Assembly: GCF_037038585.1 (NCBI RefSeq)
Contig: NC_092559.1
Span: forward strand, 12,448,488-12,512,487
From: Patagioenas fasciata
Lineage: Eukaryota > Chordata > Aves > Columbiformes > Columbidae
DNA length: 64,000 bases
Reading direction: 5' to 3'
Below the pieces are notes generated by a model that did no database searches, was not told the origin of the DNA, and saw only the letters and a list, made by a program, of their open reading frames with translations. Every line of letters starts with the position of its first letter. Position 1 is the first letter of the stretch. Below, in pieces: positions 21,547 to 31,380 of the stretch. The position numbers and the translations under genes were made by a program.

Positions 21547-21712
21547 AAGAGAAAGGGGTAAATTTGAAGATTTTTGACTTTTCTACTGCTCTGACGTACC
21601 TTTCAATTTTCTTGGCACGGTGCCAACTCATAGAGTTGTGATACTCGTGCGTCTGCTTGCTTTGGATATTTTTTAGTGATATTAAGGCAAAGTGAATTAC
21701 ATTGATTTAAAA

Positions 21713-23563
21713 ATGTTATGGCAAAAGTTGTATCAGTTATTTTCTACATTGTGCTCGCTGATCCCATATCTGTGTTGGTGTTTCTTTCTGAATCGAAGTA
21801 TTCATTATACAACAACAAGAAACTGGACAGCGGTCATGATGATTCTGTGTGGTTTGGCATTGGTTTATTTCATTATACTGCAGCCGCTAATGAATTTCTA
21901 CTCGCTTCTGCTTTACCTTGAAAAACCTCCAGGAGAGATTAAAGAGCAGAATGGCTCTATATTTGCTAATTGGTCAAGCGAATCTTTAGAAAGGCTGACT
22001 AACAATACTTTTGTGTTTTCACTAGGACAGTTTGCAAATGTTTTAGAGAACTTTGAATATCCTTGGAGCTTTGATAGAACTGTGATGGTGTTATCTGGTT
22101 TGCTGAATGTGTGTCAGTTTGTGTTACTGTTAAGAGAAATGAGGTTCAATAGGAGGTTTGCGTCTCTTCTTAGTCTTGAGATTTGCGGTGCGTCTTCGGA
22201 AGCTTTAGCAAAAAGCACTCCTAGCCGCTCGAGAAAAGGCAAAACAGCCAAAGCTGCTGCTGCTGCAGCCACTGCCCCCCCAACTGCGGCTTCACAGGCT
22301 GAAGCTACAGCTCCTACGCAGAGCTCCTCTGCCAAGGTCGCTGCAGATAACGTTACTTCTCTAGCCTCAAAGGCTAACAAGGCAGCCCCCCCGTCTTCAC
22401 ACACTGCTCACTGTTGCTGCTGTAACCACAGCAATCACTGTGACAGTCATTCAGACTCTGAAAATGAATCAAATGATGGTGAACCCATATCAGCATCAGT
22501 TGCCGGTTGTAAGAAAGTCACTAGAAAGACTACCCATGCAGCAGGTGATGGCACAGGGCCAACATCAACCCAAGGGGCATCATCAGGACAGGGTGGAGAT
22601 GAAGTGACCACCACTCGGTCCTTTTCTCCAGGTGAGCTGAGAGATCTGCGAAAAGACTTTAGTCGTCGTGAAGGCGAGAATATTTTAACCTGGCTGCTGC
22701 GATGCTGGGACAATGGGGCAGAAACAATTGAATTAGAAGGTGGTGAAGCCAGGCAGCTGGGATCTCTGTCAAAAGATTCCACCATTGATAGGGCAATTTC
22801 AAGAGAGTCTAATGCCGCTGCTCTCTGGACCCGACTCCTGGCAGCTATGAAAGTCAGATTTCCCTACAAGGAAGATTGTATATCCACGTTAGGGAAATGG
22901 AATACTATGGAGAGAGGTATCCAGTTCCTGAGAGAATTAGCTGTGTGAGAGATCATCTATCTAGGACCAAACAGCCAAGAGGGGACAGACCCAGAGAGAA
23001 TCAATTGTACAAAATCTATGTGGCGCAGATTTGTACAAAGTGCACCACCTGCATATGCTAAGTCATTGGCAGGAATGGTCTGGTCAGCTAGAGGTGTACA
23101 AGAAATTAATGAAGTGATTGAGCAGCTCCGGTACTTGGAGGACAGCCTTGCTGGTTCTCTACGGGCTTGTGTCTCTTCTGTGGAGAAACTGTGTGAAAAA
23201 TCTGATGACCGGTTTGAAAAGCTGTTGCAAGAAATCAAAGAGCTCAGAGAAGAATCGTACCGTTCACGATCTGCACAAACCTATGTTTCAGCTGTTAGGA
23301 GAAGGGGTTTCCAATCTCGAGAGAGAGGGCAGAGACAGCCCACAAAAAGAGGTTCACTGTGGTTCTTCCTACATGAGCAGGGAGAAAACATGAATAAGTG
23401 GCATGGAAGGCCTACCTCAGAACTTCAAGAACGAGTACGTGAGATAAAAGGAAAAACTCCTAGGAAGGTGGCTGCTCCAGTTTACAAAAGGGGCAGAAGA
23501 GATTCTGATACTCTTGAAGGAACCTCTAATTCACACCCAGAGACTGTGCAAAACAGGAATTAG
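21713..23563 (+). pseudogene. ERV-L gag A1, one premature stop
   Basis: ATG at 21713 is chosen because A2 has the same ATG (32233). The frame runs 617 codons to TAG 23561-23563, broken only by TGA at 22946-22948 where A2 has CGA, a CpG-type C-to-T change. The N-terminus has three hydrophobic stretches (about residues 5-22, 34-60, 123-138), unusual for a Gag. Then comes an Ala/Ser/Thr-rich linker, a Cys/His cluster HCCCCNHSNHC, an Asp/Glu/Ser patch, a conserved helical capsid-like half, and a basic C-terminus (KKVAAPVYKRGRR-like). No CCHC zinc knuckle. The frame is the same as pol. Confidence 0.85.
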
Positions 23564-23597
23564 AGGTGCCCTGCCTCCAACCAGGTGGAGGAAAGGG
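23561..23597 (+). promoter_or_regulatory. Gag-pol TAG with downstream stem-loop (candidate readthrough signal, A1)
   Basis: gag stops at TAG (23561-23563) and pol continues in the same frame. Five bases later CCCT(23569-72) and CCTCCA(23574-79) can pair with TGGAGG(23586-91) and AGGG(23594-97), closing a 6-base loop. The sequence is identical in A2. Stop-codon readthrough helped by a 3' structure is how gammaretroviruses make Gag-Pol; here it is inferred from frame, stop identity and pairing. Confidence 0.6.
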
Positions 23598-26500
23598 ATA
23601 ACAGAGTTTATTGGACTGTACAAATACTATGGCCTGGTACAACACAACCCCAGGAGTACAAAGCTTTAGTGGACACTGGTGCTCAGTGCACAATAATTCC
23701 TTCTAATTTTAAAGGAACGCAATCCATCAATATTGTTGGAGTGACTGGGGGATCCCAGGAGCTGACTGTTGTAGAGGCTGAAATGAGCCTAACTGGAAAA
23801 AACTGGCAAAAGCATCCCATTGTGACTGGTCCAGATGCTCCGTGCATCCTTGGCATAGACTACCTCAGGAGAGGGTATTTTAAGGACCCAAAAGGGTATA
23901 GGTGGGCATTTGGTATAGCAGCTGTGGACACTGAGAAAATTGAACAGCTGTCTGATTTGCCTGGTCTTTCAGATGACCCTTCTGTTGTAGGACTGCTGAT
24001 GGTTGACGATCAGCAGGTGCCAATTGCTACCACGACGGTGCATCGCTGGCAATACCGCACCAATCGAGACTCTTTGATTCCTATCCAGAAGCTGATCCGT
24101 CAATTGGAAAGCCAGGGTGTGATCAGTAAGACTCGCTCACCTTTTAACAGCCCAATCTGGCCAGTGCGAAAGTCTAGTGATGAGTGGAGACTAACTGAAG
24201 ACTATCGTGGCCTGAATGAAGTTACACCACCACTGAGTGCTGCTGTGCCTGACATACTAGAACTGCAATTTGAACTGGTGTCAAAGGCAGCCAAGTGGTA
24301 TGCTACAATTGACATTGCTAATGCATTTTTCTCTATTCCTGTAGCAGCAGAGTGCAGGGCGCAGTTTGCTTTCACCTGGAGGGGCATCCAGTATACATGG
24401 AATCGCTTGCCCCAGGGGTGGAAACACAGTCCTACCATCTGCCATGGACTGATCCAGACCACGCTGGAGCAAGGTGAAGCTCCAGAACACTTGCAATATA
24501 TTGATGACATCATCGTATGGGGCGACACAGCGAAAGAAGTCTTCGAGAAAGGTGAGAGAATAATTCATATTCTTTTGGATGCTGGTTTTGCCATAAAACG
24601 AAGCAAGGTCAAGGGACCTGCACAAGAGATCCAGTTTTTAGGAATAAAATGGCAAGATGGCCGTCGTCAGATCCCAATGGATGTGATCAACAAAATTGCA
24701 GCAATGTCTCCACCTACTCATAAAAAGGAGACACAGACTTTCTTGGGCGTTGTAGGTTTTTGGAGAATGCATATTCCTGACTACAGCCACATTGTGAGCC
24801 CTCTCTATCGAGTGACTCGTAAAAAGAACCAATTTGAGTGGGGCCCTGAACAACAACAAGCCTTTGAACAAATTAAGCGTGAGATAACTCATGCGGTGGC
24901 CCTTGGACCAGTCCGAACTGGACTAGATGTTAAAAATGTGCTCTACACCGCAGCCGGAGATACTGGACTTACCTGGAGCCTCTGGCAGAAAGCACCAGGA
25001 GAAACCCGAGGTCGACCCTTAGGTTTTTGGAGTCGAGGATACAAAGGATCTGAGGCCAACTATACTCCAACTGAAAAGGAGATACTAGCCGCATATGAAG
25101 GAGTTCGAGGTGCTTCAGAAGTGATCGGCACTGAAGCACAGCTCCTCCTGGCACCTCGACTGCCGGTGCTGAGCTGGATGTTCAAGGGGACGGTTCCCTC
25201 TCCACATCATGCAACCGAAGTTACATGGAGTAAATGGATTGCACTGATCACACAACGAGCTCGAATTGGAAGTCTGAACCGTCCAGGGATATTAGAAGTG
25301 ATTACAGAATGGCCAGAAAGCAAAGACTTTGGGATGTCTCCAGATGAGGAGGAAGTAAAACGTGCTGAAGAAGCACCACCATATAATACGCTTTCAGAGA
25401 CTGATAAGCAGTATGCACTGTTCACAGATGGATCCTGTCGTCTTGTAGGAAAACATCGAAGATGGAAAGTTGCTGTGTGGAATCCCACACGACAAGTTAC
25501 AGAAGCCACTGAAGGACAAGGTGAATCCAGTCAGTTTGCAGAAGTGAAAGCCATCCAGCTGGCTTTGGACATTGCTGAATGAGAGAAGTGGCCAATACTT
25601 TATCTCTATACTGACTCATGGATGGCAGCAAATGCCTTATGGGGGTGGCTACAGCAATGGAAGAAAAGCAACTGGCAGCGCAGAGGTAAACCCATTTGGG
25701 CTGCCACACTGTGGCAAGACATTGCTGCTCAGCTAGAGAGCCTGCCTGTGAAAGTTCGTCATGTAGATGCTCATGTGCCTAAAAGTCGAGCCACTGCGGA
25801 ACATCTAAACAACCACCAAGCAGATCAAGCTGCTAAGATTAAAGTATCTGAGGTGGACTTGGACTGGCAACATAAAGATGAACTTTTCCTAGCTCGGTGG
25901 GCCCATGATGCTTCAGGGTATCAAGGTAGAAATGCAACATACAAATGGGCTCGTGATCGAGGGGTGGATTTAACTATGGACACTATTTCACAGGTTATTC
26001 ATGAATGTGAAACTTGCGCCGAAATCAAACAAGCAAAACGGTTAAAACCTGTATGGTATGGGGGGCGATGGTTAAAGTATAAGTATGGAGAAGCTTGGCA
26101 GATTGATTATATGACACTTCCACAAACACGTCAAGGTAAGCGTTATGTACTTACAATGGTGGAAGCAACCACTGGATGGTTGGAAACATATGCCGTACCT
26201 CATGCTACAGCCCAAAATACTATCTTGGGCCTTGAGAAGCAAGTCCTTTGGCGGCACGGTACGCCAGAAAGAATTGAATCAGACAATGGTACTCATTTCA
26301 AAAACAGTATTATAGACAATTGGGCCAAAGAACATGGTATTGAGTGGGTATATCATATTCCATATCATGCACCAGCCTCTGGGAAAATTGAAAGGTACAA
26401 TGGTTTGTTAAAAACTGCACTAAAGGCACTTGGTGGTGGAACCTTTAAAAACTGGGATTCACATTAAGCAAAAGCCACTTGGTTGGTCAACACTAGGGGA

Positions 26501-26755
26501 TCAACCAACCGAGCCGGGCCTGCCCAATCAGAAATTCTACGTACTGTAGAAGGAGATAAAGTCCCTGTAGTACACATGAAAAATATCTTAGGAAAGGCAG
26601 TCTGGGTTACTCCTGCCTCAGGCAAAGGCAAACCTATTCGTGGGATTGTTTTTGCCCAGGGACCTGGCAGCACCTGGTGGGTGATGCTTAAGGATGGAGA
26701 AGTTCAGTGTGTACCTCAAGGGGATATCATTTTAGGTGAAAATATGCAATGTTGA
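23585..26755 (+). pseudogene. ERV-L pol A1 (protease-RT-RNase H-integrase), two in-frame stops
   Basis: One frame of 1,057 codons, interrupted by TGA 25580-25582 (in RNase H) and TAA 26465-26467 (late integrase). Domains: protease ALVDTGAQCTIIP around residue 30 and ILGIDYL; RT with LPQGWKHSPT and YIDD at about residues 305-308; connection FLGVVGFWRMH; RNase H LFTDGS, then LYTDSWMAANA after the stop and NNHQADQAA; integrase H-CETC zinc finger, WQIDYM (Asp1, ~26.1 kb), ESDNGTHF (Asp2, ~26.28 kb), GKIERYNG (Glu, ~26.39 kb), and a C-terminal domain ending …GENMQC. The second zinc-finger His appears to be Tyr (SGYQG). All catalytic acids of RT and integrase are kept. Start 23585 is only the first codon after the gag stop region; translation presumably enters by readthrough. 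Confidence 0.88.
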
Positions 26756-26988
26756 ACTGTATGATGTGAATTGCCGCACTAACAATGTTTAATAAGTGTC
26801 TTTCAGATCAAGACAATGGTGATGAAACTAGAGCTAGCTTCTTCAAGTGGCGCCCGACACCTTCTTCGAAGTTGGTGTCCTTAACCCACAAACAGTGGTC
26901 ATGAGATGCACTTGTACCATTTTTCCTGCCCTGGGAGACTGTTGTGACAAAATGAACTTAATGAATTTTTCAAAGGATGGTCCACTGA
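26756..26988 (+). other. ERV-L A1 3' untranslated region, left part
   Basis: Short non-coding segment between pol and the nested insertion; it resumes at 31241-31380 with an AT-dinucleotide run (31276-31296) and a GGGGTGGAA polypurine end. It contains a hairpin-capable GACACC...GGTGTC (about 26856-26879) near a GTGGCGCCCGACACC string. Confidence 0.6.
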
Positions 26989-27316
26989 TGTAGTGGCAGA
27001 GCCCCCCCCGCCCCAGGGGGATGGGGTTGTCGCCAGCCTGGCTGAGAGGTGAAGCCAGAGACAAAAGAGACTAAAGGAGCACCATTAGAAGGTAACAATG
27101 AGTGAGCAATCGCCGGACACATGCGTGCAGAGCGCGTGGACAGTACATGCAGCCTATCATGTTATTGTATAACACGAGTTACAACCAATCACGTTGTTGT
27201 AAGGCGCGTGGACAGGGCAGCTTTGCTATAAAGCTAGCCCGGTCCGACAATAAAGCGAACTCTGTGAACATCATATTGGTGTGTCAGGTTCCGTGGCTCG
27301 CATGGATAAAGCAACA
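26989..27316 (+). repeat. 5' LTR of element C
   Basis: TGTAGTGGCAGAG...GATAAAGCAACA, with CCAAT (about 27184), TATAAA (27227-27232) and AATAAA (27249-27254), so U3 promoter and poly(A) signal are intact. It looks base-for-base the same as 30913-31240. Confidence 0.95.
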
Positions 27317-27319
27317 CTT

Positions 27320-27337
27320 TGGTGACCCCGACGTGAT
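27320..27337 (+). other. Primer-binding site, tRNA-Trp (element C)
   Basis: TGGTGACCCCGACGTGAT three bases after the LTR end, the alpharetrovirus-type tRNA-Trp 18-mer. Confidence 0.94.
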
Positions 27338-27451
27338 ACTTCGTATCGAAGCAAGATCGCCGGAAGTGAAGACGCGAGGACGCCACCTGGGGGCGACACC
27401 AGCCCAGCGCTCAATCATAGCGGAAAGTAGGCCTACGAAGAAGCAGGTGGC

Positions 27452-29437
27452 ATGGGAAACACGGCATCCGTGGAAGAAAAAATAATAGTGAGAAGTATTC
27501 TGCAGCTGGCTGCAAGAACAGGAAGAATTTTGGAAAAAGACGCGGTGGAGCGCCTTTTACTATTCGCCCAGCGTAAGGGCTGTGTTCGTTCGACGGACGA
27601 ATTTTTTTCTCCCAGTACATGGGAGGACATAGGGACCGAACTATGGGAAGCGGTTACAAGGGGGAGCCGCGAGGCTTGCGATCTCGCCGGACCCTGGCGG
27701 GAGGTCAGGCAGCTAATGCAGGAAGTCTCAGAGGAGCCGGAGCTGTGTGCCGTCCCCTCGGAGCCGCCCGCCGCGAGCTGCCCACCCTCCGAGAACTCCG
27801 AAGAATCAACACCGCTGGTATGTCCCGTATCAGATCTGGAGTTCTGGGGCGGAGAGCAAATTATACCCTCTGCGCCCGTTGAGCCATTGCCTGGCTCCGA
27901 CAACGAATGGCAGCAACCGGCAAGTTTCAACAAGCCAGGACAAGTTAATCCAGCCGACGTGCCTTTGCCGGAGGACCCGATGGAACACCAGGACGGAGCA
28001 CCGCAGAATCGCCCTGAGTTCCAGGAGGAGAGCCACGTGCAGAGCCTGAAGGACTTACTGAGACGGCAGGAGAGCCAGATACAAGAAGTTCTAGAAGCTA
28101 TGAAACGACTAGATGGCGGTAACAGTAAAACTTCGCGGTTAATAGCATATAAAAAGGCGTCAGATGCAATTAAGGACGGGCTGGAGGCAATTGGCAGGGA
28201 ATGTGAAAAACGGGGAAAACAGGAAAGGGAGGGGGTGGAATTAGACCTCACTCCGGAGGAGCTCCGTATCAAAAGGGAGCGAATACAAAAATGGGCTAGA
28301 CAATGTGTTGAAGATGGGATGTGGTCTGTAAGAGAAGCAGATGAATATTTGAGAGCGCGATATGGAAAAGGGCTGGAGACTGGGTTAGCAGATCGGTTTG
28401 CAAATATGCGCCGACTTACTGATCCACAGGGAAACACAAGGGAATTGTATAGCAGTGATAATAATGATAATTTGGGTGCTGCCCCTGTGCATCAGGGTAG
28501 AGATATTCCTCGAGATCATTCTTATAATGCAGGGCAACGTTGGCAAGGAGTAATCAGAGATGCAACTATTGAAGGGATCATGTTACCTGGTAGTATTACA
28601 GCAGTGCCAGTGCACATAGATAATAGAGGACAAAGGCAGTGGTCGCCTTTTGATTGGAAAACGGTTAAGCAATTGCAAAGTGCAGTTATGCAATATGGTA
28701 CGGATAATAAGCATGTGATGCAGCTAATCAATTCATTTTTCAAGGAGCAAGTACTAACTCAAACAGATATTAGGGCGTTGATGGAGTTATTGCTTCCTCC
28801 AACGGGGTATTTGCTGTTCTTGGACAAGTGGCAGGGGAAAGTGGAATTGGCAGTATTAGAAAATGTTCGTTTACCAGCTGATGATCCGTTGCGGTTAGCT
28901 AGCATGGACCAGTTACTGGGTCGTGGGCAATATGCGGATGGTGCTACTCAGGCAGCACTTCATCCAAGGATTTTGCAGCAAACGCAAGGGCTTGCCTTGG
29001 CGGCAGTGAAAGAATTGCCAAATAGAGGTAACCCTGTGCCACCCTATTCTACAATAGAGTGGGATCCTGGGGAACCATATATGACATTTGTGGATCGTTT
29101 AAAAGAAGTGATAGATGCCTCTCCTAACTTGACTCCAGAGGCAAAAGCTGCTGTGGGGAAAGATTTGGCTATGATGAATGCAAACACCCAATGCCAACAG
29201 ATATTAGCCGGTTTGGGAAAAACTGCTTCTTTAGCAGAGATGGTGGAAGCTCGCACACAGGTACCGATTATGCAACAGGAGGTAGAAAAAGCAAAAATAC
29301 ATGCTCAAGCCCACGCTGCAGCCTTGGCTGCAGCACTTAAGCCTGCAATGAAAGGCCGAAGCCCTTCTTGTGGCCTAGCATGTTTTACTTGCGGACAGAC
29401 AGGACATCTTAAAAGAAACTGCCCTCAATATGCTTAG
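27452..29437 (+). CDS. Intact class II Gag polyprotein (element C)
   Basis: 661 codons from the ATG in GGCATGGGAAAC to TAG. It should form virus-like particles or capsids at the plasma membrane. Seen: N-terminal MGNTAS, a myristoylation site; a matrix-like helical region (1-100); an acidic/proline-rich linker (about 105-190) containing PSEPPAA and VPLPEDP, possible late-domain material without a clear PPPY; a coiled region (200-260); capsid with an N-terminal core (WSPFDWKTVKQLQ, about 400-415) and MHR EPYMTFVDRLKEVID (about 545-560); and one CCHC knuckle CFTCGQTGHLKRNC near the C-terminus. Relatives normally have two knuckles; the second seems lost at the deletion junction just after. No disablement in gag itself. 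Confidence 0.9.
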   Translation: MGNTASVEEKIIVRSILQLAARTGRILEKDAVERLLLFAQRKGCVRSTDEFFSPSTWEDIGTELWEAVTRGSREACDLAGPWREVRQLMQEVSEEPELCAVPSEPPAASCPPSENSEESTPLVCPVSDLEFWGGEQIIPSAPVEPLPGSDNEWQQPASFNKPGQVNPADVPLPEDPMEHQDGAPQNRPEFQEESHVQSLKDLLRRQESQIQEVLEAMKRLDGGNSKTSRLIAYKKASDAIKDGLEAIGRECEKRGKQEREGVELDLTPEELRIKRERIQKWARQCVEDGMWSVREADEYLRARYGKGLETGLADRFANMRRLTDPQGNTRELYSSDNNDNLGAAPVHQGRDIPRDHSYNAGQRWQGVIRDATIEGIMLPGSITAVPVHIDNRGQRQWSPFDWKTVKQLQSAVMQYGTDNKHVMQLINSFFKEQVLTQTDIRALMELLLPPTGYLLFLDKWQGKVELAVLENVRLPADDPLRLASMDQLLGRGQYADGATQAALHPRILQQTQGLALAAVKELPNRGNPVPPYSTIEWDPGEPYMTFVDRLKEVIDASPNLTPEAKAAVGKDLAMMNANTQCQQILAGLGKTASLAEMVEARTQVPIMQQEVEKAKIHAQAHAAALAAALKPAMKGRSPSCGLACFTCGQTGHLKRNCPQYA

Positions 29438-29442
29438 CAGCA

Positions 29443-30555
29443 TTGCAAAAATGGCATAACTCTCCAGTTAATCTGGTAACAGATTCTCTTTATGTTGTGG
29501 GAATTGTACAAAGAATACATAGAGCACTTTTGCAGCGAGTTTCCAATTCCTTGTTGTTTGAAGCATTGTTAGATTTGTGGAACGTATTAGATTATAGGAC
29601 AGCACCAGTATTTATCATGCATATAAAAAGCCATACTAACATACCAGGTGGTCTAGTAGAAGGAAACAGCACCATAGACAAACTTGTGGCAGTAGCAGAT
29701 ATATCCCCTTTTGAACAAGCCAGACAAGCTCACGAATTCTTTCATCAATCCTCAGCAGCACTCCGAAAGCAGTTTACAATTACAAAGGAACAAGCTCGAG
29801 CCATTATTGCAGCTTGTCCTGATTGTGCCCGCATAGTCCCTCTCCAACAAAAGGGAGTAAATCCTCGGGGCTTGCAGCCAGGTCAGTTATGGCAAACTGA
29901 TATTACTGAATTTGCACCATTTGGCAGACAAAAGTACATTCATGTCTCCATAGATACCTGTTCAGGACTGCTGTGGGCTACAGCCTTGACCTCAGCAAAT
30001 GCAAAGGCAGTAAAACGTCATTTACTACAAGCTTTTGCTGTCATGGGTGTCCCTACACAAATCAAAACAGATAATGGTCCTGCATACCACTCTGACAGAC
30101 TTGCAGCCTTCCTCACCCAGTGGAAGGTACAACACCTGTTTGGAATCCCTTATAATTCTACTGGCCAAGCAATTATTGAGCGTGCACACCGTGCATTAAA
30201 AAATCTTTTGTCTGTTTTGAAAAAACAAGGGGGAATTGGTGTGAGCCCAGAAGAGGTATTGATGAAGGCATTGTATGTGCTGAACTGGCTTAATCCTAAA
30301 AGTGAAACTGAAATGGAACCAATTGTTATGCACCATATCAAAAATGTCAAAGATTTTTCCGAAAATGTGCCTAAGGTTAGTGTGTTTAATCCGACAACAC
30401 AACAATGGGAAGGTCCTATGTCACTAATAACCTGGGGAAGGGGATATGCTTGTGTTTCTACAGGTAACCACAAAAATTCATGGATCCCAGCAAAGTGGGT
30501 GAGACCTTGGCTAGCTAACAGAGAAGAAACCGATTGCAGTGATGACAACCCTTAA
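29443..30555 (+). CDS. Integrase ORF with RNase H C-terminal remnant (element C)
   Basis: 370 codons, open from the deletion junction to TAA. It begins with the last RNase H motifs (LVTDSLYVVG, HIKSHTNIPG, GNSTIDKLV), then full integrase: zinc finger HEFFH...CPDC, catalytic TDITEF (Asp), TDNGPAY (Asp), IIERAH (Glu), and C-terminal QWEGPMSLITWG...WIPAKWVRPW. All active-site residues are present. The frame is -1 relative to gag. With RT gone it has no normal start and no ordinary Gag-Pol fusion route, so expression is doubtful. The first ATG used here lies in the junction. Confidence 0.85.
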   Translation: MQKWHNSPVNLVTDSLYVVGIVQRIHRALLQRVSNSLLFEALLDLWNVLDYRTAPVFIMHIKSHTNIPGGLVEGNSTIDKLVAVADISPFEQARQAHEFFHQSSAALRKQFTITKEQARAIIAACPDCARIVPLQQKGVNPRGLQPGQLWQTDITEFAPFGRQKYIHVSIDTCSGLLWATALTSANAKAVKRHLLQAFAVMGVPTQIKTDNGPAYHSDRLAAFLTQWKVQHLFGIPYNSTGQAIIERAHRALKNLLSVLKKQGGIGVSPEEVLMKALYVLNWLNPKSETEMEPIVMHHIKNVKDFSENVPKVSVFNPTTQQWEGPMSLITWGRGYACVSTGNHKNSWIPAKWVRPWLANREETDCSDDNP

Positions 30556-30719
30556 CCTCAGACATGTTATCGCTTTAAGCAACGAATGTAGCCAATGTTG
30601 AGAATACCACTTTGTAAAACAGAGCAGCAATTAATGTTTTGTTATTGGACATGTTCACAGTTATGAAGAGTTTGATTGTATGTGTTGTTTGAACTTAAAA
30701 GTTAAAAAGATAGAAGATT

Positions 30720-30912
30720 TGCAGAACAAGAAAATAACAGAAGATATTGGGTTTTTTGGGGTGAATGCCTTGTTTGGTTAAAAGGAATATTGAAAACAGG
30801 TTTGTTCTTGTTAATTGTAATTGTATTAGCCTTAATGTTCTTACCCTGTATTTCACACTGTATTTAAAGCATGATACGGCGTATTGTTAATATAAAATAA
30901 AAGAGGGGGAGA
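30720..30912 (+). pseudogene. Env C-terminal remnant and polypurine tract (element C)
   Basis: The frame around 30755-30870 encodes GECLVWLKGILKTG then LFLLIVIVLALMFLPCISHC, a membrane anchor with short tail as at the end of class II Env. It is followed by ATAAAATAAAAGAGGGGGAGA, the plus-strand primer tract next to the LTR. Confidence 0.65.
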
Positions 30913-31240
30913 TGTAGTGGCAGAGCCCCCCCCGCCCCAGGGGGATGGGGTTGTCGCCAGCCTGGCTGAGAGGTGAAGCCAGAGACAAAAGAGACTAAAG
31001 GAGCACCATTAGAAGGTAACAATGAGTGAGCAATCGCCGGACACATGCGTGCAGAGCGCGTGGACAGTACATGCAGCCTATCATGTTATTGTATAACACG
31101 AGTTACAACCAATCACGTTGTTGTAAGGCGCGTGGACAGGGCAGCTTTGCTATAAAGCTAGCCCGGTCCGACAATAAAGCGAACTCTGTGAACATCATAT
31201 TGGTGTGTCAGGTTCCGTGGCTCGCATGGATAAAGCAACA
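30913..31240 (+). repeat. 3' LTR of element C
   Basis: 328 bp; appears identical to 26989-27316. Confidence 0.95.
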
Positions 31241-31380
31241 CTCTGATTAATTACTCCTGTGTATATATGTACATATGTGTATATATATATATATAGTAGT
31301 AGTGATTAATTAGATTGTATTGATAGATTGTATTAATAAGGTTTAAGTATTCAGTGAATGTCATATTATAAGGGGTGGAA

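Larger units (their letters stand above)
26989..31240 (+). mobile_element. Young class II ERV, gag- and integrase-bearing, RT- and env-deleted (element C)
   Basis: LTRs 26989-27316 and 30913-31240 (328 bp each) appear identical on reading. tRNA-Trp PBS, intact gag (661 codons), an intact ORF joining the RNase H end to integrase (370 codons), an env transmembrane remnant, and a polypurine tract AAAAGAGGGGGAGA before the 3' LTR. Flanks are CACTGA (26983-26988) and CTCTGA (31241-31246), a 6-bp duplication with one mismatch (CTGA exact). Protease, RT and almost all env are deleted. Inserted in the 3' end of ERV-L A1, so younger than it. Confidence 0.93.

Noticed and set aside
27102..27485. Open frame across the 5' LTR of element C
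   Set aside because: The same frame occurs in the 3' LTR and covers TATA and poly(A) signals, so it is regulatory sequence by chance open.
27433..28437. 334-codon antisense frame opposite gag
   Set aside because: It mirrors the intact Gag and is a by-product of codon bias; nothing supports an independent gene, though antisense retroviral genes exist elsewhere.
31274..31297. AT-rich dinucleotide run as an origin or cruciform
   Set aside because: A short (TA)n in ERV-L non-coding DNA without supporting elements.
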